This document shows, in pieces, positions 34,004 through 40,559 of a DNA stretch of 40,635 nucleotides. Under the pieces are notes generated by a model. That model saw only the letters and a list, made by a program, of their open reading frames with translations, was not told the origin of the DNA and searched no databases. A program made the translations under genes and the position numbers. This DNA is from DAOUGC01 sp034429695 (lineage in GTDB: Bacteria > Chloroflexota > Anaerolineae > Anaerolineales > Anaerolineaceae), in assembly GCA_034429695.1 (NCBI GenBank), contig DAOUGC010000219.1:1-40635 (forward strand), given 5' to 3'. Numbering within the stretch: position 1 is the stretch's first letter; every line of letters begins with the position of its first letter.

Positions 34004-34052
34004 AAGCGATTCGATTATAACGGAAAGCAATGGGGTGGGGGAGATGTCTGTT

Positions 34053-34100
34053 GGGAAAGACGGAAAATGAGAATTTCTTAATGTAATTTCCGTTTTTCCC
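34053..34100. repeat. 14-bp imperfect inverted repeat upstream of the ABC/GNAT operon promoter
   Basis: GGGAAAGACGGAAA (34053-34066) pairs with TTTCCGTTTTTCCC (34087-34100) with one G-T pair, separated by 20 bases. It ends three bases before the -35 box at 34104. No T-run follows on either strand in the expected place for a terminator, so an operator is more likely. Confidence 0.6.
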
Positions 34101-34103
34101 CTC

Positions 34104-34132
34104 TTGACTTCATCATATGCTTTTGATACACT
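34104..34132 (+). promoter_or_regulatory. Sigma-70 promoter of the ABC/GNAT/MFS operon
   Basis: TTGACT (34104-34109), an exact 17-bp spacer and TACACT (34127-34132), with TG one base before the -10 (34124-34125). Transcription should start near 34139, leaving a leader of about 296 nt before the first operon gene. Confidence 0.75.
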
Positions 34133-34179
34133 CTCTGTGTTGTTAACAAGATTCTTATGAAAGGATGCTCTGACAGCAA

Positions 34180-34278
34180 ATGGCAAATACTGTGATCTTC
34201 ACCATTGGTTCTGCCGTGCGCCGCTTCGATAGCGGTGGCGCCAGCGTGCCTTGTCGGAGTGTACCTGCAGCCAGGTAA
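34180..34278 (+). CDS. Possible leader peptide (upstream ORF, 32 residues)
   Basis: A 33-codon frame with ATG 34180 and TAA 34278 lies in the leader between the promoter and two tandem terminators. It begins MANTVIFTIGSAVRRFDSGG. AAAGGA is 14 bases upstream, which is distant for a ribosome binding site. A second tiny frame (ATG 34157, 12 codons, ending at 34195) overlaps it. The stop codon falls in a small hairpin (TACCTG-CAGC-CAGGTA, 34262-34277). Its placement fits translation-controlled attenuation, but expression is unproven and the frame could be chance. Confidence 0.35.
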   Translation: MANTVIFTIGSAVRRFDSGGASVPCRSVPAAR

Positions 34279-34301
34279 GTAGAAATCGCTTACAGCGGCG
34301 G

Positions 34302-34339
34302 CCACGGGACACTCCAAATCCCCGTGGTCGTTTTATTTT
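34302..34339 (+). terminator. First of two tandem leader terminators
   Basis: CCACGGG (34302-34308), a 12-nt loop and CCCGTGG (34321-34327), then TCGTTTTATTTT. The 7-bp GC-rich stem with T-runs is terminator-like, 95 bases before the first operon gene. Confidence 0.7.
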
Positions 34340-34354
34340 CGGCCTCTTCCTCAT

Positions 34355-34392
34355 GACCACGGGAGCATAGTCTCCGTGGTCGTTTTGTTTTT
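34355..34392 (+). terminator. Second of two tandem leader terminators
   Basis: GACCACGG (34355-34362) pairs with CCGTGGTC (34374-34381), extended by AG/CT past a bulged G, then GTTTTGTTTTT. The 3' half CCGTGGTCGTTTT is an exact 13-base copy of the first terminator (34322-34334 and 34374-34386). CCACGGGA is shared by both 5' arms, so the arms can also pair crosswise. Confidence 0.75.
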
Positions 34393-34434
34393 GGGGGCAA
34401 GCAGGAAGGGGCAAGAGCAGTAAGGAGGACCGAC

Positions 34435-34908
34435 ATGTTGGAAGCATTAATGAAATGGGGCGGACATCGTGTGGATTATGTGAATGAGAGGGCGCAAGGC
34501 CAACATGGCGCTTATGGCTTCTATGTTCGCGGCTACCTCCCCGCCGTGGCTCCTTATCGCAGCCAGGCGAAGATCCACCTGTATGCGGGTTTGAATGTCA
34601 TTCAGGCCCGCATGAACCCGAAACTGCTGGTTGCCGTCTACGTTGACGTTGACCACAGTGACAATCTGCTCAGACCTGCCTATCTCCAGTTGAAACGGGA
34701 CCTGCTGGCCGGGAAATTTAACCGGGTGTTCGTTTACCGTTCAACTGATCTCCTGGGATCGCCGGCAGCCACCAGCGATTTCCAGCAACACGCAAAACTG
34801 TTGGGCGGAGTAAGCCTGATCACGTTTGATCATGACAGCCTGACAGAAATGGACATGAATCTGGAGTCTGCAGCCGAACTGATCGACTGTGAAAGGATGT
34901 GCGCGTGA
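34435..34908 (+). CDS. Resolvase-like protein lacking catalytic residues
   Basis: 157 residues, not confidently assigned. From residue about 62 the pattern LLVAVYVDVDHSDNLLRPAY, LQLKRDLLAGKFNRVFVYRS, TDLLGSPAATSDFQQHAKLL and GGVSLITFDHD follows the order of a serine-recombinase N-terminal domain (YxRvS, RPxxxxLxxDxxxGxxDxVvVyrxdRLgR, LLxxxGVxLxS). The catalytic serine and the arginines of the YxRvS and DRLgR motifs are missing, and there is no DNA-binding tail, so recombination is not expected. The first 60 residues are unfamiliar. A strong AAGGAGG precedes ATG 34435. The last codons overlap the ABC ATPase start (GTGA). As first gene of the operon it may have a regulatory or structural role. 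Confidence 0.55.
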   Translation: MLEALMKWGGHRVDYVNERAQGQHGAYGFYVRGYLPAVAPYRSQAKIHLYAGLNVIQARMNPKLLVAVYVDVDHSDNLLRPAYLQLKRDLLAGKFNRVFVYRSTDLLGSPAATSDFQQHAKLLGGVSLITFDHDSLTEMDMNLESAAELIDCERMCA

Positions 34909-35822
34909 ACGATTATGCGCTAACCGTTAACGACGTTTATAAACGGTTTGGCAAACCCGGCGAACCGTTCTGGAAACGCATGTTGAAAGTGAATACCGGA
35001 CAGAACAATGGCAACGGAAACGGACATGTGGGTGGCCATGAGAATGGTAATGGCCATGAAAATGGAAAAGCCAATGGAAATGGCGTCCGGCACATTGTGG
35101 CAGTAAATCATGTGTCCTTCCAGGTGCAACAGGGTGAAATCTTTGGAGTGCTTGGCCCCAACGGAGGTGGCAAGTCCACCCTGATCCGTTTGATGTCCAC
35201 CCTGTTGTTGCCCGATAGCGGTTCGATCAGCGTGTTTGGATATGATGTGGTGAAAAACCCGGTCCGCGTCCAGCGCCTGATCAACCGCGTATCGGTTGAA
35301 GCTTCGTTCTTCAAAAAGCTCTCTCCAATGGAGAATCTGCTGTACGGCGCCCGCCTGTATGGTCTGGATGGACGCGATACCCGCCGTCAGGTGATAGAAC
35401 TGCTCACCCGGCTGGGCCTGGAAAAACGCGTGATCTACAACCCCATGGAGGAAATGTCGCGCGGGATGCAGCAAAAGGTTGCCATTGCCCGTGCACTGTT
35501 GACCAACCCACGTCTGCTGCTTTTGGATGAACCCACCACAGGCCTGGATCCGCGTTCCAAGCGCGAGGTGCAGGCGCTGGTGCGTGAGCTGCGTGACAAC
35601 CATGGCGCAACTGTACTGCTGACAACGCACGACATGGAGGAAGCTGACCTGCTATGCGAACGGGTGGCGATCATGGATAGCGGCAAGGTAATGGCTCTGG
35701 GAACACCAGAGGAGCTAAAAAAGAAGACCACCACTCCACCCGGCAAGGAAACCGCAACGCTGGAAGATGTTTTTCTGGAACTGACTGGCAAGCAACTCAA
35801 AAACGAGGAAGAGCCGGAATGA
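34905..35822 (+). CDS. ABC-2 type transporter ATPase with Gly/Asn-rich insertion
   Basis: 305 residues from GTG 34905, which overlaps the previous stop in GTGA and has AAAGGA seven bases upstream. ATP-binding subunit of a DrrA/CcmA-like exporter. Walker A GPNGGGKST, Q-loop region NRVSVEASFFKKLSPMENL, signature MSRGMQQKVAIARAL (degenerate LSGGQ), Walker B LLLLDEPTTGLDP and H-loop LLTTHDMEEADLL are all present. Between the first beta strand and Walker A is a stretch at residues 34-60 made almost only of Gly, Asn, His and Glu, not usual in this family. The partner permease is probably the gene at 37007, separated by two GNAT genes. Confidence 0.88.
   Translation: MNDYALTVNDVYKRFGKPGEPFWKRMLKVNTGQNNGNGNGHVGGHENGNGHENGKANGNGVRHIVAVNHVSFQVQQGEIFGVLGPNGGGKSTLIRLMSTLLLPDSGSISVFGYDVVKNPVRVQRLINRVSVEASFFKKLSPMENLLYGARLYGLDGRDTRRQVIELLTRLGLEKRVIYNPMEEMSRGMQQKVAIARALLTNPRLLLLDEPTTGLDPRSKREVQALVRELRDNHGATVLLTTHDMEEADLLCERVAIMDSGKVMALGTPEELKKKTTTPPGKETATLEDVFLELTGKQLKNEEEPE
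35004..35084 (+). repeat. Simple-sequence tract coding a Gly/Asn/His-rich insertion
   Basis: Degenerate repeats of GAAAATGGNAAYGG/GGCCATGARAATGG type within the ABC ATPase gene, coding 27 residues of which 19 are Gly or Asn and three are His. In frame and without stops. Confidence 0.8.
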
Positions 35823-36400
35823 TCAATCACCCGCTGTTTACCGGAAATGTCATTCGTTTTACTGCCTACGATCTAGAAAAAGATCCGCAGGTGGAGACGG
35901 CCTACACCCACGAGTTGCAGTATGCGCGCAAGTTGCGACCACACCGTCCGGGGCCCATGTCTGCTGCGGAGATCCGCAAGCATTACGAAAAGACGTTGAA
36001 AAAGTGGACTGAATCAGCAGTGGATTTCTTTTTCGCGGTGCGACCGTTGGAAGGTGAAGATTATCTGGGTTTCGTCCATCTTTCCGTCAACGCATGGACT
36101 TACAACATGGGCTGGCTGGATCTGGTCCTGGGACAGGCGCACAATCACGAGGCCGTATTGGATGATTGCCTGAAACTGGTCACGCATTACGCCTATCGCG
36201 AATTGAATCTGTTTGGCATCAATACCCATGTCCCGGCTTATCACCGTTGTCTGATTGAGGCCCTGGAGCGGAGCGGTTTTGTTCTTGAGGTCCGGCAGCG
36301 CCAGGCGGATTATCATGCCGGACAGCCGGCAGATGGATTGATGTACGGCTTGCTGGCAACAGAATGGCAGGACAGGCAAATCAGCGGAGGCAGACAATGA
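35819..36400 (+). CDS. GNAT-fold protein with degenerate acetyl-CoA loop
   Basis: 193 residues. The ATG at 35819 overlaps the ABC ATPase stop (ATGA), with GAGGAAGAG upstream. The order of elements recalls RimJ/RimL-type GNATs: FFFAVRPLEGEDYLGFVHLS (strands 2-4), MGWLDLVLG (motif A strand), a helix, LNLFGINTHVPAYHRCLIEALERSGFV (strands 6-7 and the 'tail' helix). The usual Q/RxxGxG/A loop is replaced by GQAHNHEA, so acetyl-CoA binding is doubtful. It may be a divergent acetyltransferase or a non-catalytic partner of the next GNAT, which it overlaps by four bases. Confidence 0.7.
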   Translation: MINHPLFTGNVIRFTAYDLEKDPQVETAYTHELQYARKLRPHRPGPMSAAEIRKHYEKTLKKWTESAVDFFFAVRPLEGEDYLGFVHLSVNAWTYNMGWLDLVLGQAHNHEAVLDDCLKLVTHYAYRELNLFGINTHVPAYHRCLIEALERSGFVLEVRQRQADYHAGQPADGLMYGLLATEWQDRQISGGRQ

Positions 36401-36963
36401 GCACCGATATCTTTTCCGGACGGCAGGTGAAGCTGGCTCCTGTGGATACTGAAAAACTGGCTCCCTTGCTGGTGCGCTGGGCGACTGATACAGAGTACAT
36501 GCGCCTGCAGGCAGGTTCACCGGCCAGGTTGTGGGATGTCAAATCGAGCAAGGATTGGTTTGAGAATGAAACTGATCAGGAATATAACTTTGCCATCCAC
36601 CTGCTTGAAAACGATGCGATCATCGGTACGGTTGACCTTGGCAGCATCAATCCCATCACCGGCGAGGGCTGGGTTGGGATTGGCATTGGCGAGCGCCAGT
36701 ACTGGGGCAGGGGATATGGCAGCGAGGCTCTATGGTTGTTGATGCGTTTTGCATTTGAAACCATTAATTTGCGCCGCCTGACCTTGAATGTGTTTGAATA
36801 CAACCCGCGTGCCATCCGCAGTTACCAAAAACTGGGATTTGTGGAAGAGGGCAGGGTCAGAAAGTGGCTCAACCGCGAAGGCCAACGCTACGACATGATT
36901 TACATGGCGATTTTACGTGAGGAATGGGATCGGCTGCCCGTACCGGCAGGCTTGCTTGCCTGA
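36397..36963 (+). CDS. RimJ/RimL-family GNAT acetyltransferase
   Basis: 188 residues from ATG 36397 (GGAGGCAGACA upstream; ATGA overlap with the previous gene). A complete GNAT domain: GRQVKLAPVDTEKLAPLLVRW at the start, IIGTVDLGSINPITGEGWVGIGIGE, the acetyl-CoA loop QYWGRGYGSEALWLLMRFAF, and LTLNVFEYNPRAIRSYQKLGFVEEG. Closest in look to PF13302 proteins, which acetylate ribosomal protein N-termini, spermidine or small molecules including antibiotics. The substrate is not determinable; the operon context suggests a small-molecule modification. Confidence 0.85.
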   Translation: MSTDIFSGRQVKLAPVDTEKLAPLLVRWATDTEYMRLQAGSPARLWDVKSSKDWFENETDQEYNFAIHLLENDAIIGTVDLGSINPITGEGWVGIGIGERQYWGRGYGSEALWLLMRFAFETINLRRLTLNVFEYNPRAIRSYQKLGFVEEGRVRKWLNREGQRYDMIYMAILREEWDRLPVPAGLLA

Positions 36964-37006
36964 TCGGTAATCACGGGGACAGCGACCCTTCTTGGAGGAA
37001 GCAGGC

Positions 37007-37834
37007 ATGTCCACCGCAGTACATCAATTACGCGCATCTTATGCGTTTGTGGAACGAAATTTTAATCTGATCAAGCGCTACTGGACCTGGGAAGTGGTGT
37101 GGTTAATCTATTCCACTGCTGACAGTTTCGCAGTGAGCTTCATCGGGCTGGGCATGGAAAAGCTCAGCGGCGGGACCAATATCAACACCCAGTACATGGT
37201 GCTGTACCTGTTAATCGGAACGCTGGTGTGGCGGTTTTTGTCGGTGATTTTCTACTGGATTACCGACCTGATTAACATTGAACGCTGGGAAGGGACCATC
37301 GAATATACCCTGATGGCGCCCATTCAACGTACGGTGCACATGGCCGGGCAGACCTTTTTCTCGGTGATCTACTCACTGGTGTTCACCGGTATCATCCTTC
37401 TGGCAACCACCCTGGTGTTTAAGATCGACCTGAGCGCTGCCAACATGCTGGGTGGGGTAATTGTGCTCCTGGCAGGCAGCCTGTCTTTTATTGGCATTGG
37501 CATCATGGCGAGTGTGCTCCCGCTGCTCTTCCCAGAGCGCGGCTCACAAATGACACATGTGTTCATTGCGTTATTGTTGTTGGTGTCGGGCGTTTACTAC
37601 CCTGTGGATGTGCTCCCCAAGTTGCTGCGCGATCTTTCCGTGTTCAGCCCGGCCACTTACGTTTTGAATGGGGTGCGTGCAGCCCTGCTGGACGGCGCAC
37701 CCACCGCAGACCTGTGGAAGTTTGTTTATCCTGCCCTGTTAATCGGGCTGGCTCTGGTGCCGCTGGGCCTGTGGATCTTCAGGCAGGCGGAGTACTACGC
37801 CAAACGCACTGGAAAATTACATCGTAATGGATAA
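37007..37834 (+). CDS. ABC-2 type transporter permease
   Basis: 275 residues from ATG 37007, with TTGGAGGAAGC upstream; the longer frame to 36992 would cover the ribosome binding site. Six membrane helices, with the ABC-2 signature at the end (LLLLVSGVYYPVDVLPKLLRDLSVFSPATYVLNGVRAAL). Together with the ATPase encoded at 34905 it should form an exporter of the DrrAB/ABC-2 type for a drug, lipid or polysaccharide. One permease gene implies a homodimer. It is the fifth gene of the operon, 43 bp after the GNAT gene. Confidence 0.88.
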   Translation: MSTAVHQLRASYAFVERNFNLIKRYWTWEVVWLIYSTADSFAVSFIGLGMEKLSGGTNINTQYMVLYLLIGTLVWRFLSVIFYWITDLINIERWEGTIEYTLMAPIQRTVHMAGQTFFSVIYSLVFTGIILLATTLVFKIDLSAANMLGGVIVLLAGSLSFIGIGIMASVLPLLFPERGSQMTHVFIALLLLVSGVYYPVDVLPKLLRDLSVFSPATYVLNGVRAALLDGAPTADLWKFVYPALLIGLALVPLGLWIFRQAEYYAKRTGKLHRNG

Positions 37835-37860
37835 TGCTTCATTCAGATATAGAGGACAAC

Positions 37861-38886
37861 ATGGTTCACACAATGGAAACCCAAATACAACTTCCGGCAG
37901 GTTTTTCCGCCCACCCGATGAACTTCGATTATGCTCAGCAGGTCGTGGATTTATTCAATGAATACACCCTGCACCATGTTGGGACCAAAATGGACTCGGT
38001 GGAAAGCATGATGTGGGAATGGCGCGCTCCAGGGTTCAACGTGGAAACAGACACGATGATCGTCTTTGATGAGCAGGGAAACCCGGTGGCCTATGGGGAT
38101 GTGTACGATACCAGCACATTGCATGTGAATGTGTTTACCTACGGGCTGGTCAAGCCGTCCTTGAGCGGTAAAGGGATTGGCAGTGCATTATTGAAATGGG
38201 AGGAAGAGCGCGCGCGGAAGAATGTGTCTCTGGCTGCAAAGGATGCGCGCGTGATGATGGTTCAATACATCTTCTCGACCCATCAGGAAGCGGCGACCCT
38301 GTTGAGGGCAAATGGTTTTGAGCACGTACGCACTTCCCTGCAGATGCGCATAGACATGGATGAGCAGCCCGAGTATCAACCAATTGATGGCATCGTCATC
38401 CGTCCGATTCACTGGGAAACCGAGTTCCGCAAGCTGGCAGCCGCTGTGCATGAGAGTTTCCAGGATCATTGGGGGTTTGCCCGTGAACCAATTGAGGAGT
38501 ATACAAAACGATGGGAAACATCCCTGATTAATGAACCGGATTTTGACCCCAGCCTGTGTCTGGCTGCCTTTGAAGGGGATGAGATCGTGGGGGCATGTGT
38601 CAATCATCCAAAAACCGAGGAGGATCCTGCCCAGGGCTGGATCGGAACCCTGGGCGTGCGCCGGCAGTGGCGCCGCCGGGGGGTGGCCATGGCGCTGTTG
38701 AAATACTCGTTTGCCGAGTTTTACCGCCGGGGTCAGCGCAAGGCGGGTCTGACGGTGGATTCGCAAAGCCTGACCGGTGCAACCCGCCTGTATGAGCGGG
38801 CGGGCATGCGCCTGGCGCGCGCCTATGACCGATACGAAAAAGAATTACGCCCTGGCGTGGACATTCGCACCGAATCGGTGGAATGA
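37861..38886 (+). CDS. Tandem-domain GNAT acetyltransferase
   Basis: 341 residues from ATG 37861, with AGAGGA upstream. An earlier ATG at 37834, overlapping the permease stop (TAATG), is possible but has a poorer site. Residues about 5-170 form a first GNAT domain (YGLVKPSLSGKGIGSALLKWEEERA, QEAATLLRANGFEHVRTSLQM). Residues about 175-330 form a second (WIGTLGVRRQWRRRGVAMALLKYSFAEFYRRG, TGATRLYERAGMRLARAYDRYEK). Both keep the acetyl-CoA loop. Two-domain GNATs include mycothiol synthase and several antibiotic acetyltransferases; neither can be claimed here. The fourth GNAT domain of the operon. Confidence 0.85.
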   Translation: MVHTMETQIQLPAGFSAHPMNFDYAQQVVDLFNEYTLHHVGTKMDSVESMMWEWRAPGFNVETDTMIVFDEQGNPVAYGDVYDTSTLHVNVFTYGLVKPSLSGKGIGSALLKWEEERARKNVSLAAKDARVMMVQYIFSTHQEAATLLRANGFEHVRTSLQMRIDMDEQPEYQPIDGIVIRPIHWETEFRKLAAAVHESFQDHWGFAREPIEEYTKRWETSLINEPDFDPSLCLAAFEGDEIVGACVNHPKTEEDPAQGWIGTLGVRRQWRRRGVAMALLKYSFAEFYRRGQRKAGLTVDSQSLTGATRLYERAGMRLARAYDRYEKELRPGVDIRTESVE

Positions 38887-38953
38887 GCCACGGCCTGGGG
38901 TGATATTGGTTCAGTGAAAGCCTCGCATGGCTTTGCTGATGGAGAAACACGGT

Positions 38954-40216
38954 GTGTCAATGCAAACCACAACAAAAAAAGCACCTCTGTTAAATAATCT
39001 GCTGAAGATGTTCATGGTAGCCATGGTGCTTGCCAACATCGCCGGCAACATGTATGGGCCTCTGATGCCGCTGTATCTGAAAGAACTGGACGCCAATGTC
39101 GTTCAGGTGGGCTTGTTCTTCACCCTGTCGCAGATCCTGCCGCTGGTGTTGCAAATCATTGGCGGCTGGTTAAGTGACAACCTTGGCCGGTTGCGCAGCA
39201 TTGCCATGGGCAGTCTGGCTGGTGTTTTTTCTTATGTCGCCATGATATTGTCGCCCACCTGGCAATGGTTGTTGTTGGGTGAAGGGTTGGGAGCCATTAC
39301 CCGCTCGTTGGTCGCGCCCAGTTTTGGCGCTTTCATCGCCGAGCAATCCAGCGAGGAAAACCGCGCGCGGGTGTATGGCATATCCGACGTTGTCTTTAAT
39401 GTCGTCACCATTGTCGGTCCGCCGCTGGGCGGCTGGCTTGTGGATCAGTACGGTTTCCGCATCATGTTGATGGCAGCCGGAGCTTTGTACAGTATTGCCA
39501 CTGTTTTGCGGGTGATCATGGCGCGCATGGCAGGAAAAACGCAAACACCCAAAGTGCAGAACCTGACCCTGTCTGGTTTTAAAGCCAACATCGCCGGTAT
39601 GCTGGCGCTGATGCTGGGTGGCGGATTGATCACTTGGATGATCATCACAGACGGAACGCGTGACATCGGGTACTCCATGTCGTTTACGTTGATCCCCCTG
39701 TACATGCAGGAGTTTGGTGGCATATCCATGCAGCAGGTGGGGTGGTTATCCTCCATATCCGGTGTCGCCATGATGATTTCCACCATGCCGGGCGGCTGGT
39801 TGGCAGATAAAAAGGGTGAGCGGGTCTCCATTGCCCTTGGCTTCCTGATCAATTTTGTGGCTTTCATGGTCTTTTTGAACGTGAACAACTTCTGGGGATA
39901 TGCAAGCGCATGGGCGTTGTTCGGTCTGGGCTGGGGGATGATGTCCCCTGCGTATAACTCGTTGACCAGCAAAGCCATTCCTGAACACTTGAGAGGTACC
40001 GGTTTTGGTCTGCTGCAGACCAGCCTGGGGTTGTTCTCACTGCCAGCGCCAGCCATTGGCGCCCAGTTATGGGACCGTTTCAGTCCGCGGTTTCCCTTCC
40101 AGTTGACGGCTGGTCTGGCTCTGATCAGTATCCTGCCGATCTGGTTTAAATTCAAATTGCCACCCACACCCGATAAACCTGCGCCGGAAGCAGTTGAACC
40201 CGGCACAGCAGATTAA
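38954..40216 (+). CDS. MFS transporter, drug-efflux-like
   Basis: 420 residues if started at GTG 38954, which has GGAG nine bases upstream; ATGs at 38927, 38939 and 38960 are alternatives, none with a better site. Twelve membrane helices are expected. Motif A reads GGWLSDNLGRLRS in the first half and GGWLADKKGERVSIALG in the second, and motif C-like VGPPLGGWLVDQYGFRIML follows helix 5. The overall look is of a multidrug-type facilitator. It is the last gene before a strong terminator, 67 bp after the tandem-GNAT gene, so likely the end of the same operon. Confidence 0.85.
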   Translation: MSMQTTTKKAPLLNNLLKMFMVAMVLANIAGNMYGPLMPLYLKELDANVVQVGLFFTLSQILPLVLQIIGGWLSDNLGRLRSIAMGSLAGVFSYVAMILSPTWQWLLLGEGLGAITRSLVAPSFGAFIAEQSSEENRARVYGISDVVFNVVTIVGPPLGGWLVDQYGFRIMLMAAGALYSIATVLRVIMARMAGKTQTPKVQNLTLSGFKANIAGMLALMLGGGLITWMIITDGTRDIGYSMSFTLIPLYMQEFGGISMQQVGWLSSISGVAMMISTMPGGWLADKKGERVSIALGFLINFVAFMVFLNVNNFWGYASAWALFGLGWGMMSPAYNSLTSKAIPEHLRGTGFGLLQTSLGLFSLPAPAIGAQLWDRFSPRFPFQLTAGLALISILPIWFKFKLPPTPDKPAPEAVEPGTAD

Positions 40217-40219
40217 GGC

Positions 40220-40250
40220 AAATCCGGGTGCATCAGCGCCCGGATTTTTT
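40220..40250 (+). terminator. Terminator of the ABC/GNAT/MFS operon
   Basis: AAATCCGGGTGC (40220-40231), loop ATCA, GCGCCCGGATTT (40236-40247) with one G-T pair, then a T-run to 40250: a 12-bp stem with a tetraloop. Confidence 0.92.
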
Positions 40251-40251
40251 A

Positions 40252-40273
40252 TTGAAAGGTGTTTGAAAGGTGT
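40252..40273 (+). repeat. Perfect tandem 11-bp direct repeat upstream of the flagellin promoter
   Basis: TTGAAAGGTGT occurs twice with no gap (40252-40262 and 40263-40273). The period is one helical turn, and the pair ends 27 bases before the sigma-28 -35 box, so an activator site is plausible. Confidence 0.75.
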
Positions 40274-40300
40274 ATTCGGGGAAACAGGTAATCTGGCATA

Positions 40301-40327
40301 TAAAGTTTTTGATGGGCGGGACGAAAA
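40301..40327 (+). promoter_or_regulatory. Sigma-28 (FliA/SigD-type) promoter of the flagellin gene
   Basis: TAAAGTTT (40301-40308), exactly 11 bases, then GACGAAAA (40320-40327). The known consensus is TAAAGTTT-N11-GCCGATAA, so the -35 matches 8 of 8 and the -10 matches 6 of 8. Transcription should start near 40335. Confidence 0.8.
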
Positions 40328-40334
40328 CATAACT

Positions 40335-40559
40335 AGACATTGATTTGGTTGGATTTGACATTACCAGTCAGGAGGCGCCTGAAGAAAATTCCAAACGGAA
40401 CCAGTAAACAGGATGAAGCCGGTGAAGTTGACCGGTGGTAAACACCCAGAGTTATAAGCCCTTCCGGTGCAGGGCTGAGCCGGAAATGGGAAAACCGAAG
40501 CCCAAACACTTATTCAAACGGGGAAGGATCCCCGGGTCACTCAAACAAGGAGGTTTGAC
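40335..40559 (+). other. Structured 5' leader of the flagellin gene
   Basis: About 225 nt without a long ORF. Visible pairings are TCAGG/CCTGA (40368-40372 with 40378-40382); CCGGT/ACCGG (40419-40423 with 40431-40435); AGCCC/GGGCT (40457-40461 with 40472-40476) interlocked with TTCCGG/CCGGAA (40462-40467 with 40480-40485), a pseudoknot topology; a second AGCCC at 40499-40503 that competes for the same GGGCT; and GGGG/CCCC (40520-40523 with 40530-40533). A 14-codon frame (40413-40457) lacks a ribosome binding site. I searched by eye for the c-di-GMP-I core (GCAAAGCC) and did not find it. AAGGAGG at 40547-40553 is the flagellin ribosome binding site. Confidence 0.5.

Noticed and set aside
34004..34186. 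N-terminal extension of rsmG by 61 codons
   Set aside because: It covers the inverted repeat and promoter of the divergent operon and has no RsmG similarity.
34196..34434. T-box riboswitch in the operon leader
   Set aside because: No AGGGTGGNACCGCG-type T-box sequence or specifier-loop AGTA pattern is visible, and the downstream genes are not aminoacylation or amino-acid genes.
40381..40540. Cyclic-di-GMP-I or cobalamin riboswitch before flagellin
   Set aside because: The conserved cores (GCAAAGCC; GCCACTG box) are not seen. The region is kept only as an unclassified structured leader.
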